A stretch of DNA of 64,000 nt, taken from Axinella damicornis (Eukaryota > Porifera > Demospongiae > Axinellida > Axinellidae). Where the stretch lies: contig OZ007517.1 of assembly GCA_963931865.1 (NCBI GenBank), forward strand, positions 1,454,268-1,518,267. Direction: 5' to 3'. The position numbers were made by a program, and so were the translations under genes. The notes below the pieces were generated by a model. It was not told the origin of the DNA and ran no database searches. It saw only the letters and a program-made list of their open reading frames with translations. Shown piece by piece: positions 1 through 11,301 of the stretch. The first letter of the stretch is position 1. The number at the start of each line of letters is the position of its first letter.

Positions 1-1053
1 TATCTCCCATGTCATCATCATTGTCCTGCTGCTTCTGGGCGTTCTTCTGGAATGTCTTGGAGAGGAGACCGAGGGAAGCAGCTCTAACACGTTGCAGGAG
101 GCCTAGCCGAAGAGAAACATACGTAATGAGATAACAACAAGTCTGCATGAACAATGTACACAACTAATGCATGAACAAACAAAGTCTGCAGGAACAAATT
201 ATGTTTGTTTGTTTTTGTTTACCAGTGGGCTGAGGATACATCTGGGTGTCTATGCAGATGAAGTCATTAACACAGAAGACGAATGTTCCTGTTATTTGGC
301 TGTTACTCCAGTCAGGGAGGTGGAGGATGGCAGGGGTTCCCGAACCAGGGAGGGAGACACTGCCGACACCAAGCCTGGCGCTGGAATATCCTGCCTGGGC
401 TACAGTGCCTCCAAGGCCACCTGAGCCACCCGAGGCACTGCCTGTGGTCCACTGCAGCCTGCTGTACATCAGGATGAGGTAGGTCTTACCATGCCTGGAG
501 GAGGCTAGGACCATCTGGAAGGTGTTGAGCTGGAGAAGAAAGTAAGAAAAGAGAGGGGTTTCTTGTTGTAAACCAGAGGTAGCCTCAACTAGAGCAGTAT
601 AGCTAGCTGGAAGCAAGTTGCTATAGCAGCAAGCAACTGGAGGCAATCCTAGGTGCAGAAGGCACCCTACCAAGTCGACTACATTTCTGCAGCTAGCTAT
701 AGCAGCTGTCAGCAAGACAATTCCATCCGAACTCCTTGTAGCTGCAGAAGTCACCCTACCAGGTCGGTGGCTTGGTTGTAGTAGCCCACAAGCTCCCATG
801 TGACAACAATCATGGACGTGGGTCTGTAGTTGCCACCAAACTTGGTCCGGATGATGGCAGCGGTGTTGTTGCGGTCTTCATCACACACACTCTGCCTGTA
901 GAAGACTTTACCGCTGCCTCTCAGGTCTGCATCTGCCCAGTAGGGAGCAATCATTGGAGGGCCATCGAGGGAGGAGAGAACCTCAGGTGTGAAGCTGTAT
1001 TGCTGCACAGAAGAAGTCCGTGGGAAGGTGACGTAGCCATTGCTATGTACCTA

Positions 1054-1097
<44 letters not shown>

Positions 1098-1383
1098 GTA
1101 GAGTGTAATGCAAGTTTCAAGGTTATATCCACAAAGCACATTCTGTTCTTCAGTCTTTCAACAGCTGCAGCACATGAAGTCAGCTTCAACTTACAGCAAA
1201 GAACTGTTGTTCTTGACCCATAAACTCGAAGTCTCCATACAGCACTTGCTGTGCTCCGGTGTTGCAGTCGTCGCAGCCAGTGAGAACGTGGTCGCTGGTG
1301 CCAGGGCCGTACCGCAACAGTGGCTGAGCCCAGCAGACCACACTCACAGCAGAGAGGCAGAGGAAGATGGCGTACACTTTCAT
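1..1383 (-). CDS. Secreted NIDO-domain protein, 5' part (runs off window)
   Basis: Four exons on the minus strand: 1195..1383, 760..1050, 223..529 and <1..102. All junctions have GT-AG signals and phases 0,0,1 that keep one open frame. The protein starts with a signal peptide (MKVYAIFLCLSAVSVVCWAQ), so it is secreted or type I membrane. Exons 2 and 3 read as a nidogen-like (NIDO) domain: VHSNGYVTF, PPMIAPYWADADLRG, AAIIRTKFG, VVTWELVGYYNQ, NTFQMVL and a C-terminal FVFCVND. NIDO domains occur in nidogen, tectorin, mucin-4 and SNED-type extracellular proteins, usually with EGF, sushi or AMOP modules further on. Those would lie left of the window, so the exact family is open. The fragment after the domain is Lys/Gln/Asp-rich. 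Intron 1 has a 42-nt C run (sense strand) ending 4 nt from its acceptor AG. Confidence 0.8.
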
Positions 1384-1477
1384 CTTGCCAGTTGAACTTC
1401 AAACGTAGCACAGTCCTAGCTAGCACTCCCGAACAGCACCCGATCAAAACTGATTTGAAAGTGACCCTCTAAACTGG

Positions 1478-1487
1478 CCTTTATATA
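1478..1487 (-). promoter_or_regulatory. TATA box of the NIDO gene
   Basis: Minus strand reads TATATAAAGG, about 95 bp before the initiator ATG at 1383. A start site near 1450 would give a 5' UTR of about 70 nt. Seen by motif and position only. Confidence 0.55.
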
Positions 1488-1881
1488 CCCTCCTAGACTG
1501 CCTGACCTTTGACACTGGCCAAACCAGTTTGGCCTTGTCTAACGAGAATGGGTAGGGAACCTGTCCCCATATCACTTATTCAATTGTGTGATTTCAATTT
1601 TCTGAACACAGAACAATATTGTGTTTCAATTGAGATATGGCAGCTGGGGTGTTTAGCAGTAACCTTGTCCATGGTAGCGTTTAATTTGCATATGCAGCAC
1701 ACTAACAAGGCTATGCACGCTACCAGCATGGACACAAAGACCGAACAACTGCGACTGGTTATGTATCCATGACAACTCAATCTGATAATGTAATTGAATG
1801 CCTTCAGTGGATCCTCATTACAAGACTTAGACAATTGGCCAAACAAAAGCACACCTCTGCTAGAAAGGTCAACTCATGCAG

Positions 1882-2001
1882 TAGTCTCGGCCCCAGACCC
1901 AAACCACCCCAGCGTGGATCGCTTTCAGTATCACGCATTTGATACTAGATGCGATCCGTGCTGGGGTGGGTTTGGCCCGTTTGGATCTGGGACCGAGACT
2001 A
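1882..2001. mobile_element. Palindromic element, TAGTCTCGG ends
   Basis: Arms of about 50 bp (TAGTCTCGG...CCCAGACCCAAACC and its complement GGTTTGGGT...CCGAGACTA) enclose a short AT-rich loop. The flanks CTCATGCAG and GCCATGCAG match at 7 of 9 positions, a decayed 9-bp target duplication. The ends resemble the TAGTCTGGTTCCCAGACC repeats at 44.2-47.9 kb. Confidence 0.6.
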
Positions 2002-2526
2002 GCCATGCAGCAACATGCATTGCTCCGTAGGCCGAATGTGCACGTGACATGCTTATTCCTGATTCTCAAAATCATGCACTGAGATGTTTGTCAATTTAGC
2101 TACTCCCTCAATGATGCTTTAGCCCAACACTCCAAATCATGCTTCTTCACTGCTATCATAGTGGGAGTAGGGGCCTTGGATATCTGCTGCATCAAGGACT
2201 GCAGGATGTTGGAAGAATCATCTCAAGCAGAAGGAAGCAGTCAGAAGGCCAGCAGTGATTGCTTAGCCTCAAATGTATCATCAAGCAATATTAGTAGACC
2301 ATAATTATATTCAGCTAATATTCAGAGGGCTGTATTTAACCCTTAGATAGTCATGAAATATCTGTAGTTAATTCACGATCCACTGCGCACACAATCACAG
2401 AATTTAGGTTTAGATCTGTGTTTGACGTGATAATTATATCCAGATGTACAAACACTTGTAAAATGTGAACGGCATGCATGAAATCTTCTTGGTACAACAA
2501 TGATGTCATTGTGATGCACGGCAGTG

Positions 2527-2663
2527 TCATTGTGGTGCTAGTCCAAGCACCTTGAGGGACGGTCTTGGCTGGGTGCCAGCACGAGGGCGGGTCTGGGTGT
2601 TGGTGGGGTCCACCTGCTTCAGAGCATGGAACTTCCATGCTCCTGAGATCAGACTCACCTGCA

Positions 2664-2735
<72 letters not shown>

Positions 2736-2970
2736 TGTGTGTGGTGTGTGTGTGTGTGCACACATCTCATTCCCAGGACACTCTCATACTATGCACAATC
2801 ATGCTAACGGACGTACGGGGATGTACTCTTTCTTCAGGTTCTCCTTCTCAACTTGGCTGAGTTTTGCAGGGTCCAGGAGAGGGAAGCGGACATTGCAGAT
2901 CACCTCCTTTGCCACCTCACCCAGCGTGGTACCTGTCACCACCTGAGGAGGGTGTGTTGTGTGTGCGTGT

Positions 2971-3039
<69 letters not shown>

Positions 3040-4558
3040 CATGTTTGTGAATGTACGTATGTGTGAGAGAGAGAATGAGTGCTTATACTTTTGTGTCAAA
3101 CCATGAAGACTGTGTGGCTGCTCAGTGTTTATTTCAGGGCCTTTGTCCCCCTTTCCTTCCAAACAGACAAGCTTACTTCAGCGTATTCCCCCTCCCCCTA
3201 ATCAGGGGAATAAGACTATACCCACTTAGGATAAATCTCATCAGAAAAAGCATACTAGCCTTATTCCCAGGTCATATTTTGGGGGAACACAGCTACCTGC
3301 CATCCCACCTACCCACCCAACTATCTCCACCCACTCACAGAGTTGACGGTCGCCCACTCGGTGACCTTCTCCAAGATGTCTGCCTCGTCCATCCTTAGCC
3401 GGTCCGACTGCAGCACAAAGGCCACTGCATCCTCCGACATTTCATTGAACCCTCGGCTCTTGAACACCTCCTGCCGTGATATGAGATATGTCATGAAAGT
3501 TCAGAGAGGTACGTATGTCTCTTTTCCATAAATGGACCAGGATTATGCATAGGTATCTTGGGCTAGGAATGAGATATGAAGCCGGGGTTTGCACCATTGT
3601 ACATTTGATCAGCATGACTGGAGCATTCCAAAGATGTCCATTTTGCAGTAGGTTGAATTTTAACCCAAAATCATGAAAAACCATGGATTATAGCCTTTGG
3701 TCGAGTGCGATTTTTGGCAAAAATTTGACCAACATTAAAAATCGCTTTAAGGACATCATTTGAGAGCTCTCTTCATGCTGATCACAATGGTACAATTCCC
3801 AGCTTCATATCTCATTCATGTACCAAGATACGATGCAATTTTCCTTGGACGTTTGGCTCTTACACTATGCAAACTAATATGCTAGGTATCTTGGGCTAGG
3901 AATGAGATATGAAGCTGGGATATGCACCATTGTGATCAGCATGAATGGAGCATTCCAATGATGTCCATTTTGCAGTAGGTTGAATTTGGACCCAAAATCA
4001 TGAAAATCCATGGATTATAGCCTTTGGTCGAGTGTGATTTTTGAAAAAAAATGTGACCAATCATAGGACATCAGTTGAAAGCTCTTTCAATGCTGACCGC
4101 AATGGCACGATCCCCATCTTCATATCTCATTCACATACCCATACCTAGTGCAACAATTTTGGTCCACTTGTCCATTTTTGGCAGAAAATGTACTATAGAA
4201 CAAGAGTACTGTTTCATTCTTGGATGAAGTTAGTCATCCCATAATTGGATGATGTGTTCTCCAACACCTGGCCCTAACCCAAACCCTATATTTAGCAGCG
4301 ATTGCCATGGCAACAGGTTTTTCCTCCCAGAGCACATATTACTAATAGCTTCACTGTATAGTACTTGTACGTAAGATAGTACAATGTCAGTGCCAGACAA
4401 CAGCAGAGCACTTGTAGTGTGGTGCTGAAGGTACAGTCCATTACCTCTGTGCTCTCCTCTATGAAGGCCAGACACTCTTCCTGGAGGGTGGTCTGCTGGT
4501 AGGTCAGAGCAGCCTGCATGTAGAAGTGTGCGGGAGGTGTGTGTGTGTGTGTATGTAT

Positions 4559-4607
<49 letters not shown>

Positions 4608-5122
4608 GAGATAGCTAGCTAGGACGAATACTTAGTGTTGCCCGTTGTCCTATAATTACACTTAGTTGGAAATGGCTGGAAACTTCTTTTACAGGGAAAT
4701 CAGAAACTTTTACTTTTAATTTGCAAGGGTCCATGCAGATGTCTGCGGTCAAATAGAGATCACACTGGCGTGGAGGTAGCCTCGTTCCCAGGCCTGTGGG
4801 TGGGGCCTGGGAATGAGGTTAGGGTCCACACAGGTGTCTGTGGTCAAATGGATGTCATACTGGCATGGAGGAACGGTAGCCTTGTTCCCAGGCCACGGGG
4901 CTAGTGAGAAGATACTATCTCTTTAAGGTGAGGGGGCTCAGCAATATCATTGAAATCAGGAGTTCTTTGAGCTGGTGAAGAAGTTCGCCAGCTCCAGAGA
5001 GCTCCTGCTGACAACTGAACACTGATGATACCATACCTGAACAAACTCGCAGACGGTGTCCACTGCAATGGAGTCCCGCATGAACCTAACACATAGCTGT
5101 ACAGCAGTGAGATGTGTGTGGG

Positions 5123-5160
<38 letters not shown>

Positions 5161-6100
5161 GTGGATATTAGCCAGGCAGCTCATGCATACACTTCATGAT
5201 GACTATCAATTCCATTCATTAGTAACAGTGCACAATGTAATATACACATAGCCTCGTTCCCAGGCCGTCTGCCAGTCGCGCGCGCATCGCATACGTGACC
5301 TTTGAACCCTTGTCTATCTGACAAGGGTTCAAAGGTCACGTATGCGATGCGCGCGCGACTGGCAGACGGCCTGGGAACAAGACTAATATACACACACCAG
5401 GCACCTTAGTCAATCCTTCTAGACCATACTCTATTGATGCAGCCAGAACATCAATCACCTGCAACAAGGAATACACACATACTTATAACGAACATACTAA
5501 TATACGAACATACTGTACACTATCAAAATGGCATGCAATAGCACTACTGATGGCACTCCTGGTATAGAGGTAATTCCAGGTGAACATAGACAGATTCTGG
5601 CTACACTGTTGTGATTGTGATTTTTTTTCAGAGACTAGAGTTTGAGTGCGTTGGCTGACCATATCTGTGGAGAGGCTGCTGCAGTTGGTATAGATGAACT
5701 CCAGCACGGCAAGAAAGATGGAGGGTTTGATATCAGAGAGGACTAGGGGTGTTGGAGCCTCCTCCCCCTGCGGTACTGCAAACATGGCTCGGAAGACCTC
5801 GCATCGGGCAGCCAGGAGGCACTTGTGGGCGTAGATTGTCTGGCGCTCCTCACCAATCACAAATCGGATGTCACTAAATGAAGTATGTGTGTTCATGTTG
5901 GGAGAACTAGAGCACTACTGTACTGCACACAAAAGTATCACTTGGCCTGACATAATGCATTGTATCCAATGGATGGACCTTGGAGGGATGTTTCCTTACC
6001 TAAATTCTTTGTCGTTGATCATCTTGATCATCTCAGATGCAAAGGCATCTGGGTCACCGATGCAGACTGCACTTCGGGACGGCGGCGCTGGGACCGCCAT
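2527..6100 (-). CDS. BTBD19: BTB/POZ-BACK protein, BTBD19-like, complete
   Basis: Eight exons in transcript order: 6000..6100, 5660..5873, 5405..5458, 5037..5096, 4445..4513, 3339..3470, 2817..2942, 2527..2658. They sum to 888 nt (295 aa plus stop) with every phase consistent. The BTB fold is seen at about residues 34-105 (SDIRFVIGEERQTIYAHKCL, then FLAVLEFIYTN). The BACK region follows (FKSRGFNEMSEDAVAFVLQS, then VRFPLLDPAKL and IPVSLISGAWKFHAL). This domain order, length and several motifs agree with vertebrate BTBD19. BTB-BACK proteins often act as dimeric adaptors, some for Cullin-3 ligases; the role of BTBD19 itself is not established. No Kelch repeats are present. The start ATG is the first in frame, 143 bp from the divergent XRRA1 ATG. 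Introns 4 to 7 carry large repeats, including two CA tracts next to acceptors. Confidence 0.85.
2667..2760 (-). repeat. (CA)n tract at the acceptor of BTBD19 exon 8
   Basis: About 90 bp of TG dinucleotide on the plus strand, so CA on the sense strand. It ends 8 bp before the acceptor that opens at 2658. Two GG interruptions near 2729 and 2743. Confidence 0.9.
2951..3032 (-). repeat. (CA)n tract at the acceptor of BTBD19 exon 7
   Basis: Plus strand TG repeat with minor interruptions. On the sense strand it is CA, directly upstream of the CCTCCTCAG acceptor at 2943. Confidence 0.9.
3551..4147. repeat. Two copies of a foldback repeat (GAGATATGAAGC family)
   Basis: Copies at about 3551..3832 and 3884..4147. 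Each begins AGGTATCTTGGGCTAGGAAT, passes GAGATATGAAGC, and ends with the complement GCTTCATATCTCATT. Two further copies in the opposite orientation sit in VCP intron 9. No ORF. They lie in BTBD19 intron 5. Confidence 0.75.
4573..4606. repeat. Poly-G run (34 nt), BTBD19 intron 4
   Basis: Uninterrupted G on plus, C on the sense strand, about 60 nt upstream of the exon 5 acceptor. Confidence 0.9.
5124..5157. repeat. Poly-G run (34 nt), BTBD19 intron 3
   Basis: C run on the sense strand, about 28 nt upstream of the exon 4 acceptor at 5097. Confidence 0.9.
5249..5385. mobile_element. Palindromic TAGCC element with 9-bp target duplication
   Basis: Starts TAGCCTCGTTCCCAGGC and ends with its near complement (GCCTGGGAACAAGACTA). 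The arms are about 65 bp and almost perfectly complementary (including a GCGCGCGC core), with a very short loop. It is flanked on both sides by ATATACACA (5240..5248 and 5386..5394), an exact 9-bp duplication. It sits in BTBD19 intron 3. Confidence 0.85.
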
Positions 6101-6243
6101 CTCCACTTCTTGCGAGAGAGATTCTGAAGCAACCTCGAGGTCCTTTCAATCAGGTGTTTACGGCACTGCAGTTCCACCCTTCTTCTGCAAAGAGAAGAAC
6201 CCCGCAATCAAAACGCACTGTTTCCATGGAAACTACTAACAAT
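6101..6243. promoter_or_regulatory. Bidirectional promoter, BTBD19 / XRRA1
   Basis: The two initiator codons are 143 bp apart and point away from each other, so this interval must hold both 5' UTRs and at least part of both promoters. No TATA box is evident. Confidence 0.6.
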
Positions 6244-8664
6244 ATGGCCGCCTCCAGTGTGGAGAGTCGTTCTGCGCGAGTGCGAATGGGGCCCGTGGCC
6301 TTCTCCGGGTTCCCAGTGCGCTCGTTGACGAGGCAGCTGGATGGAGCTAGTAAGTGCAGGATTAATGCTTATAGCTGCTATCTGCAGTGTCATATCTGTG
6401 CTGCAGGGTAAACTGAGTGCGCAGCACTCGATGGATGGTGTTTTGCAACAGAGCATGCTGGTATATGATAGAGGGAACTGGGCTGAGCTGGCCTGTGAGA
6501 CTGTCTCACAGGCCAGCTACACACTACCATGTGACTGTGATGGTCGTGTATGTGCTGTAGATGGGGAATGGATCACTGCCTACCAGGCGGACCAGAAGAC
6601 AAGGTTGAGAGTGGTCCTCTCCACATCCATGCGAGGTGGGATCGCAAGTGGGACGACCATCCGCCCCCCTACTAACACCCGCGAGGTCAGCGGAGCTCCA
6701 AGGAAGATGCTGGATGCGGTCTTCCTGCTGAAGCACTGCTATGTGGAGGAACCCAGCGACCTCTGTGTCTGCAACATTAGCGGAGAAGGTCTGGAGGTGG
6801 TGAGTCTCAATGGGTACACTCTGTGTGTGTGGGGAATGACTACTGTAGCAAAAAAAACCTCATTGAGCGACACCACCAAGAAGACAAGAATTGTAATGAG
6901 GCTATAATTATCTAGAGCTTATACTATACTAGTGCATGTGTAAAGAGAGAGGTTTCGTGCTTTTTCATCTCTGCCATGCTGCGAGAAATCATGACAGAGC
7001 ACTACTAAGGTTGTAACGGCTTGTGACTGAGACTACTGCAAGTCAGAAACTAGGTGAACCCGTGCTGAGCTATTAATCTATTCATACCACATGATAGGTA
7101 CACTCAAATCCCACCTGTTGCTTCACAGGTAAAGGTATTTTCTTTAGCTTTTCCTCCCCTAGGGAGACCAGTCTTCGCTGATATTTCTCGGACATCCTTC
7201 TCTTTTCTTTCTGCAGTACAAGCCGGAAGACTTCGCTTTATTTGACAATGTGGTGTATGTCAATGCTGCTGACAACGAACTTCCTCTAGGCAAGCTGGAT
7301 ACAGAAGGAATCACATTGTTAAGCATGTTTGATATACTCCTCTCTCCTCTTCGTTGCAGAGGCCTTCGCAACGTTTCCACTCCTGCAAGATTTGGAGCTT
7401 ACCCTGAACAGCATAGTGGACGTCAGTTTCAAGCCGGGAGAGTTTATCAAACTACAGGTATTTTTGTTTGAAATTCTGTGCATAACTTGCACTGCATCAC
7501 AATCTTGCAGATCTCAAAACAGTCATTGCTGACAGCTCTCTGACAAGGCAACCTCTTGGCTTCATAGACTGGCGGCTAGCTATCGTCTTCCCTTCACATG
7601 CAACCTCTAGACATTATCGGGATGCCGCAAAAGTTGTGACTACATTTGACATTTAACCATACTTTTTGTAACAGCAGTACCGGTATATCAACCACCACTG
7701 CAACTAACTCGTAGCCGACTTCTCAATTCATGTTGTCAATCATGTCACAGTTAGTATGTGATCTGTCACGACATGATTTTCCATGACACTACATATAACT
7801 GATCATCACTGTATCTATGACAGTAATGTGTCCCTTCTCTGTTCCTTTCAGAACTTGGACCTCTCCTACAACTCACTCAGTGGGATGGCTCTGCTGGCTG
7901 TGGGGACGCTGCCCTCGCTCAAGGAGCTGCACCTCACGGGTCAGTGTGAACCTGTGTGTACAGCTACCATGATGTGAGTATTGCATATGTACTTGTTTGT
8001 AGGCAACAACATTGTGGCACTGCCAGCGGAAATGTCCAGACCGTTTCCCGGTTCCAAACTGAAAACCGATTCTGATGCAGGGTAAGTAAGCAAGACGACA
8101 TCAGTCATAATATTTTTACCAGAATCATCGCCAGTGATTACCATCTTCTCTTTCTTGCAAGGAGGTTTTTTTTAAAGAAACTGCCCAACCCTGACCTAGC
8201 TCATTCTCACGCTGTTTTGTCATTACATAAATAATGGCTTGAGAACGAGTATAGGCACCCATACAGCAGAATGACTTGGGAATGAGTCTCCAATGGTTGT
8301 TTTGCTGCTGTTTCTGTGTCTGGTTGACGTATGTCAGTGAATTGGCCATCGTATCTGTTTGGCCTGCAGGACCGTGTTCCAGATACGCTTTCCTGCACTG
8401 GAGAGGCTGTGGTTGGACGACAACAAACTCGTGGACCAGTCCACTTTCTCCACCCTTGCAGGACTCAGGAGGCAAGCTCGTATTGTAGGCTAGAGTACTG
8501 GGCCCACACTGCCCATCCTTCGCACACTAAAGTAACACAGGGGTGTGGTTATACATGGAACTTAATTTCACCCATGCCCCACTAGTTAATACCTGCGCCT
8601 TCATAGAATGTATGTGCACATGTGTGTGTACGCATGTATGTGTATGCATGACATTGTGTGTGTG

Positions 8665-8711
<47 letters not shown>

Positions 8712-11266
8712 ATGTGTGTGTGTGGTGTGTGTGTGTGCACTCACTGCAATGTGCATGTATGACTGTGTGTGTGTGGCTGTACATGTATGTGCATAAGTGC
8801 AGTGAGGAAATAGCTTCAGTTTTGGATCCATACCGTTCTGGAACTGAGGTTAATACACTGTAATGTATACTGGAAAGAACTTGTCAGAGCTGGCTCGTCC
8901 TATCCTCACAGGCTGAGGTACCTCAACCTGGACAACAACGAGATATACACCATCCCTCAGCTGAAGCTAATTGGAACCAGCCCCCTGAAGGTCGCTACCG
9001 ACAAGCACACCTCTTCTCAGGACACACCTCTCACTCACACAGTAGCAAAGGAGAAGGATGATGAGTCGGCCATTTCAACCGATACGAGAACACCATCTAG
9101 TAGTTTCAAGTCACAGGTGTCCGAGCACATAGCAGAATCAGAGGTGTCCCGTGCGTACCCAGTGCAAGGTGCCATCCGGACAGACTCGTCTCCACTCATT
9201 CAGGCCCCCCCAAACACCGCTCAGAGGCCAGCCGAGGCATTGCCCAGATGCCGCCTTGAGTCAAAGCTGCACGCACCACTTCATGTGCAGACATGCGGAG
9301 AACCCACTCCTGCTTCGACGACAGTGGATCCCCCCGACCGGCTACCCGGCGGGCCCCCAGGCAGGCTACCACCGCCCCACTCCATTGCTCCCTTTCCTCA
9401 GCTGGAGACACTCAGCCTCGCAAACAACCTGGTGAGTCCTTGCCCCACCTACTCCATCCATGCTATAGCAATGATTAACTGACCCAACATTCTATACCTC
9501 AGCCATATATAGCCAGTAGTTTGCAACAAATTTTATTTCGCTACGTTCCAATTACAGTCTGGTAATGTTCTTCAGGCATACTAAATTGAAACGTTGCAAA
9601 TTAAAATTTGTTGCAAACCATGTCAGTGAGATCCAATTGCTATAGAATATTGCTGAGCACGGTACATGGCTCTAAAGGATTAATTTAACTGACCCAACAT
9701 TGCTCTCTCATATAACATCTTGGCTCAAAGTGTACCCCCCCCCCCCCCTCGATCACTGGTATAGCATGCAGATCTGACACTCACACACTGGCCCACTCAG
9801 TAATTCCATTGCATAGCTAATAGTCCTACACAACTCACGCCTCTCCCAGGCTCTTCTGCCTCATACTTTAGGAACTAGAATTACTGACGCACTTGAATGT
9901 TACACTGCATGTACATTCTTGCCCAGATCCTCACAGCGGAGGGGCTACTCGCCTGTGGCTCCTGGAGTTCTCTGACAGAGCTTATAGTCCATGGCAACCC
10001 TCTCACCAGAACGACAAGAGGTAGCCCAGTACCCAGGCCTTCTCACCCCAGTGTTTGTCGTCTGCAGTTAGTACTGCAAGCACTGGGGTGAGAAGGCCTG
10101 GGTATGAGGCTAGTAACCCAGGCGTACCACTAGTAGGACTGTGACCTCCTCCCTCCTTTGTGCTCCTGCTCCTCCTCTCATCCTCTTCTCCCTCCTCCTT
10201 CACTCTTCCTCCTCCTCCTCCTCCACCTGCGTCTCCCCACCCACCAGGCATGCCTCCACTATTACAAACTCACCTAGTGGAACACAATGGAATATCAGTC
10301 GTGAGGTATGCAGGCCAGCCACAGATTATTGTTGTAGTTGTTGTTGTTGTTGTTGTTGTTGTTGCTGCTGCTGTTGTTGTTTTGGGGAGGGGGGGGGGGG
10401 GGGGGGGGGGTAATGCCTCATCCCTATCTCTACCTACCTATTGCCATAGCCTCGTTCCCAGGCCGTTCCCCCGCTGTATTTCATACTGGAAGCGATGAAA
10501 TACTGGCGGTGGGAACAGCCTGGGAACGAGGCTACTATTGCCATCTGCTTGCTGCACATTGTTGAAACGTGTTTCTCACAAGCTCTCCAGAGCTGGTTTT
10601 ATTGTAATGGATCATTGAACTGATATTGTAACTACGTGTGCAGGCATAAGCCAAGCTCACGGAAAAGACACACCATCGGGAAGGCTGCCAAGGAGTTTAA
10701 GAAGGTACACATGTATTGTATATTGTGCTCAGTTCTATGTGGCACTGTGTTTGTCGTCAGTTACAGCTAGCTGTACTCTTACCGCAGGTCTCCTCAGCTC
10801 CTCCTCCCCCCATCCCCAAGCACCCTCTCCCAGCTCTGGAAGCACCGCCGGATGTTCCAATGTTGGAGTACCCTTCTCCCTCCTCCTCTGCACCCTCCTC
10901 CCCTTCACACTCCTCTGCCACAGAATCACCATACAGTGGAGGGGTGGAGGAGGAGGGGAGGAGGGAGAAGGAGATGGAGGGGAACGGTGACGTGGTCGAT
11001 GACCAGCAAGGGGTGTTCATGACACAGGTATGCAATATGGTTGACTTGCAGTTCAAGCTGCATTATTTACAACGACGTGGATATTGGTCCGGCAGGAAGT
11101 ACGTACTTGGTCCGGCAGGAAGTACGTACTTAGGTATAGGTACTGGAAACACGCGCGCATCTAGAACCAGCCCTGGCCCTTATATACCCTAACCCATTGC
11201 CCTACTTCCTGCCGGCCAATATCCACTTCGTATTTACAAACCACTAGATACCCCTATACCACACAC

Positions 11267-11301
<35 letters not shown>

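Larger units (their letters stand above)
1384..2526. other. Intergenic stretch between NIDO gene and BTBD19
   Basis: Holds the NIDO promoter at its left and the BTBD19 3' flank at its right. Inside is a palindromic element (1882..2001). No coding potential was recognised in the rest. Confidence 0.6.
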
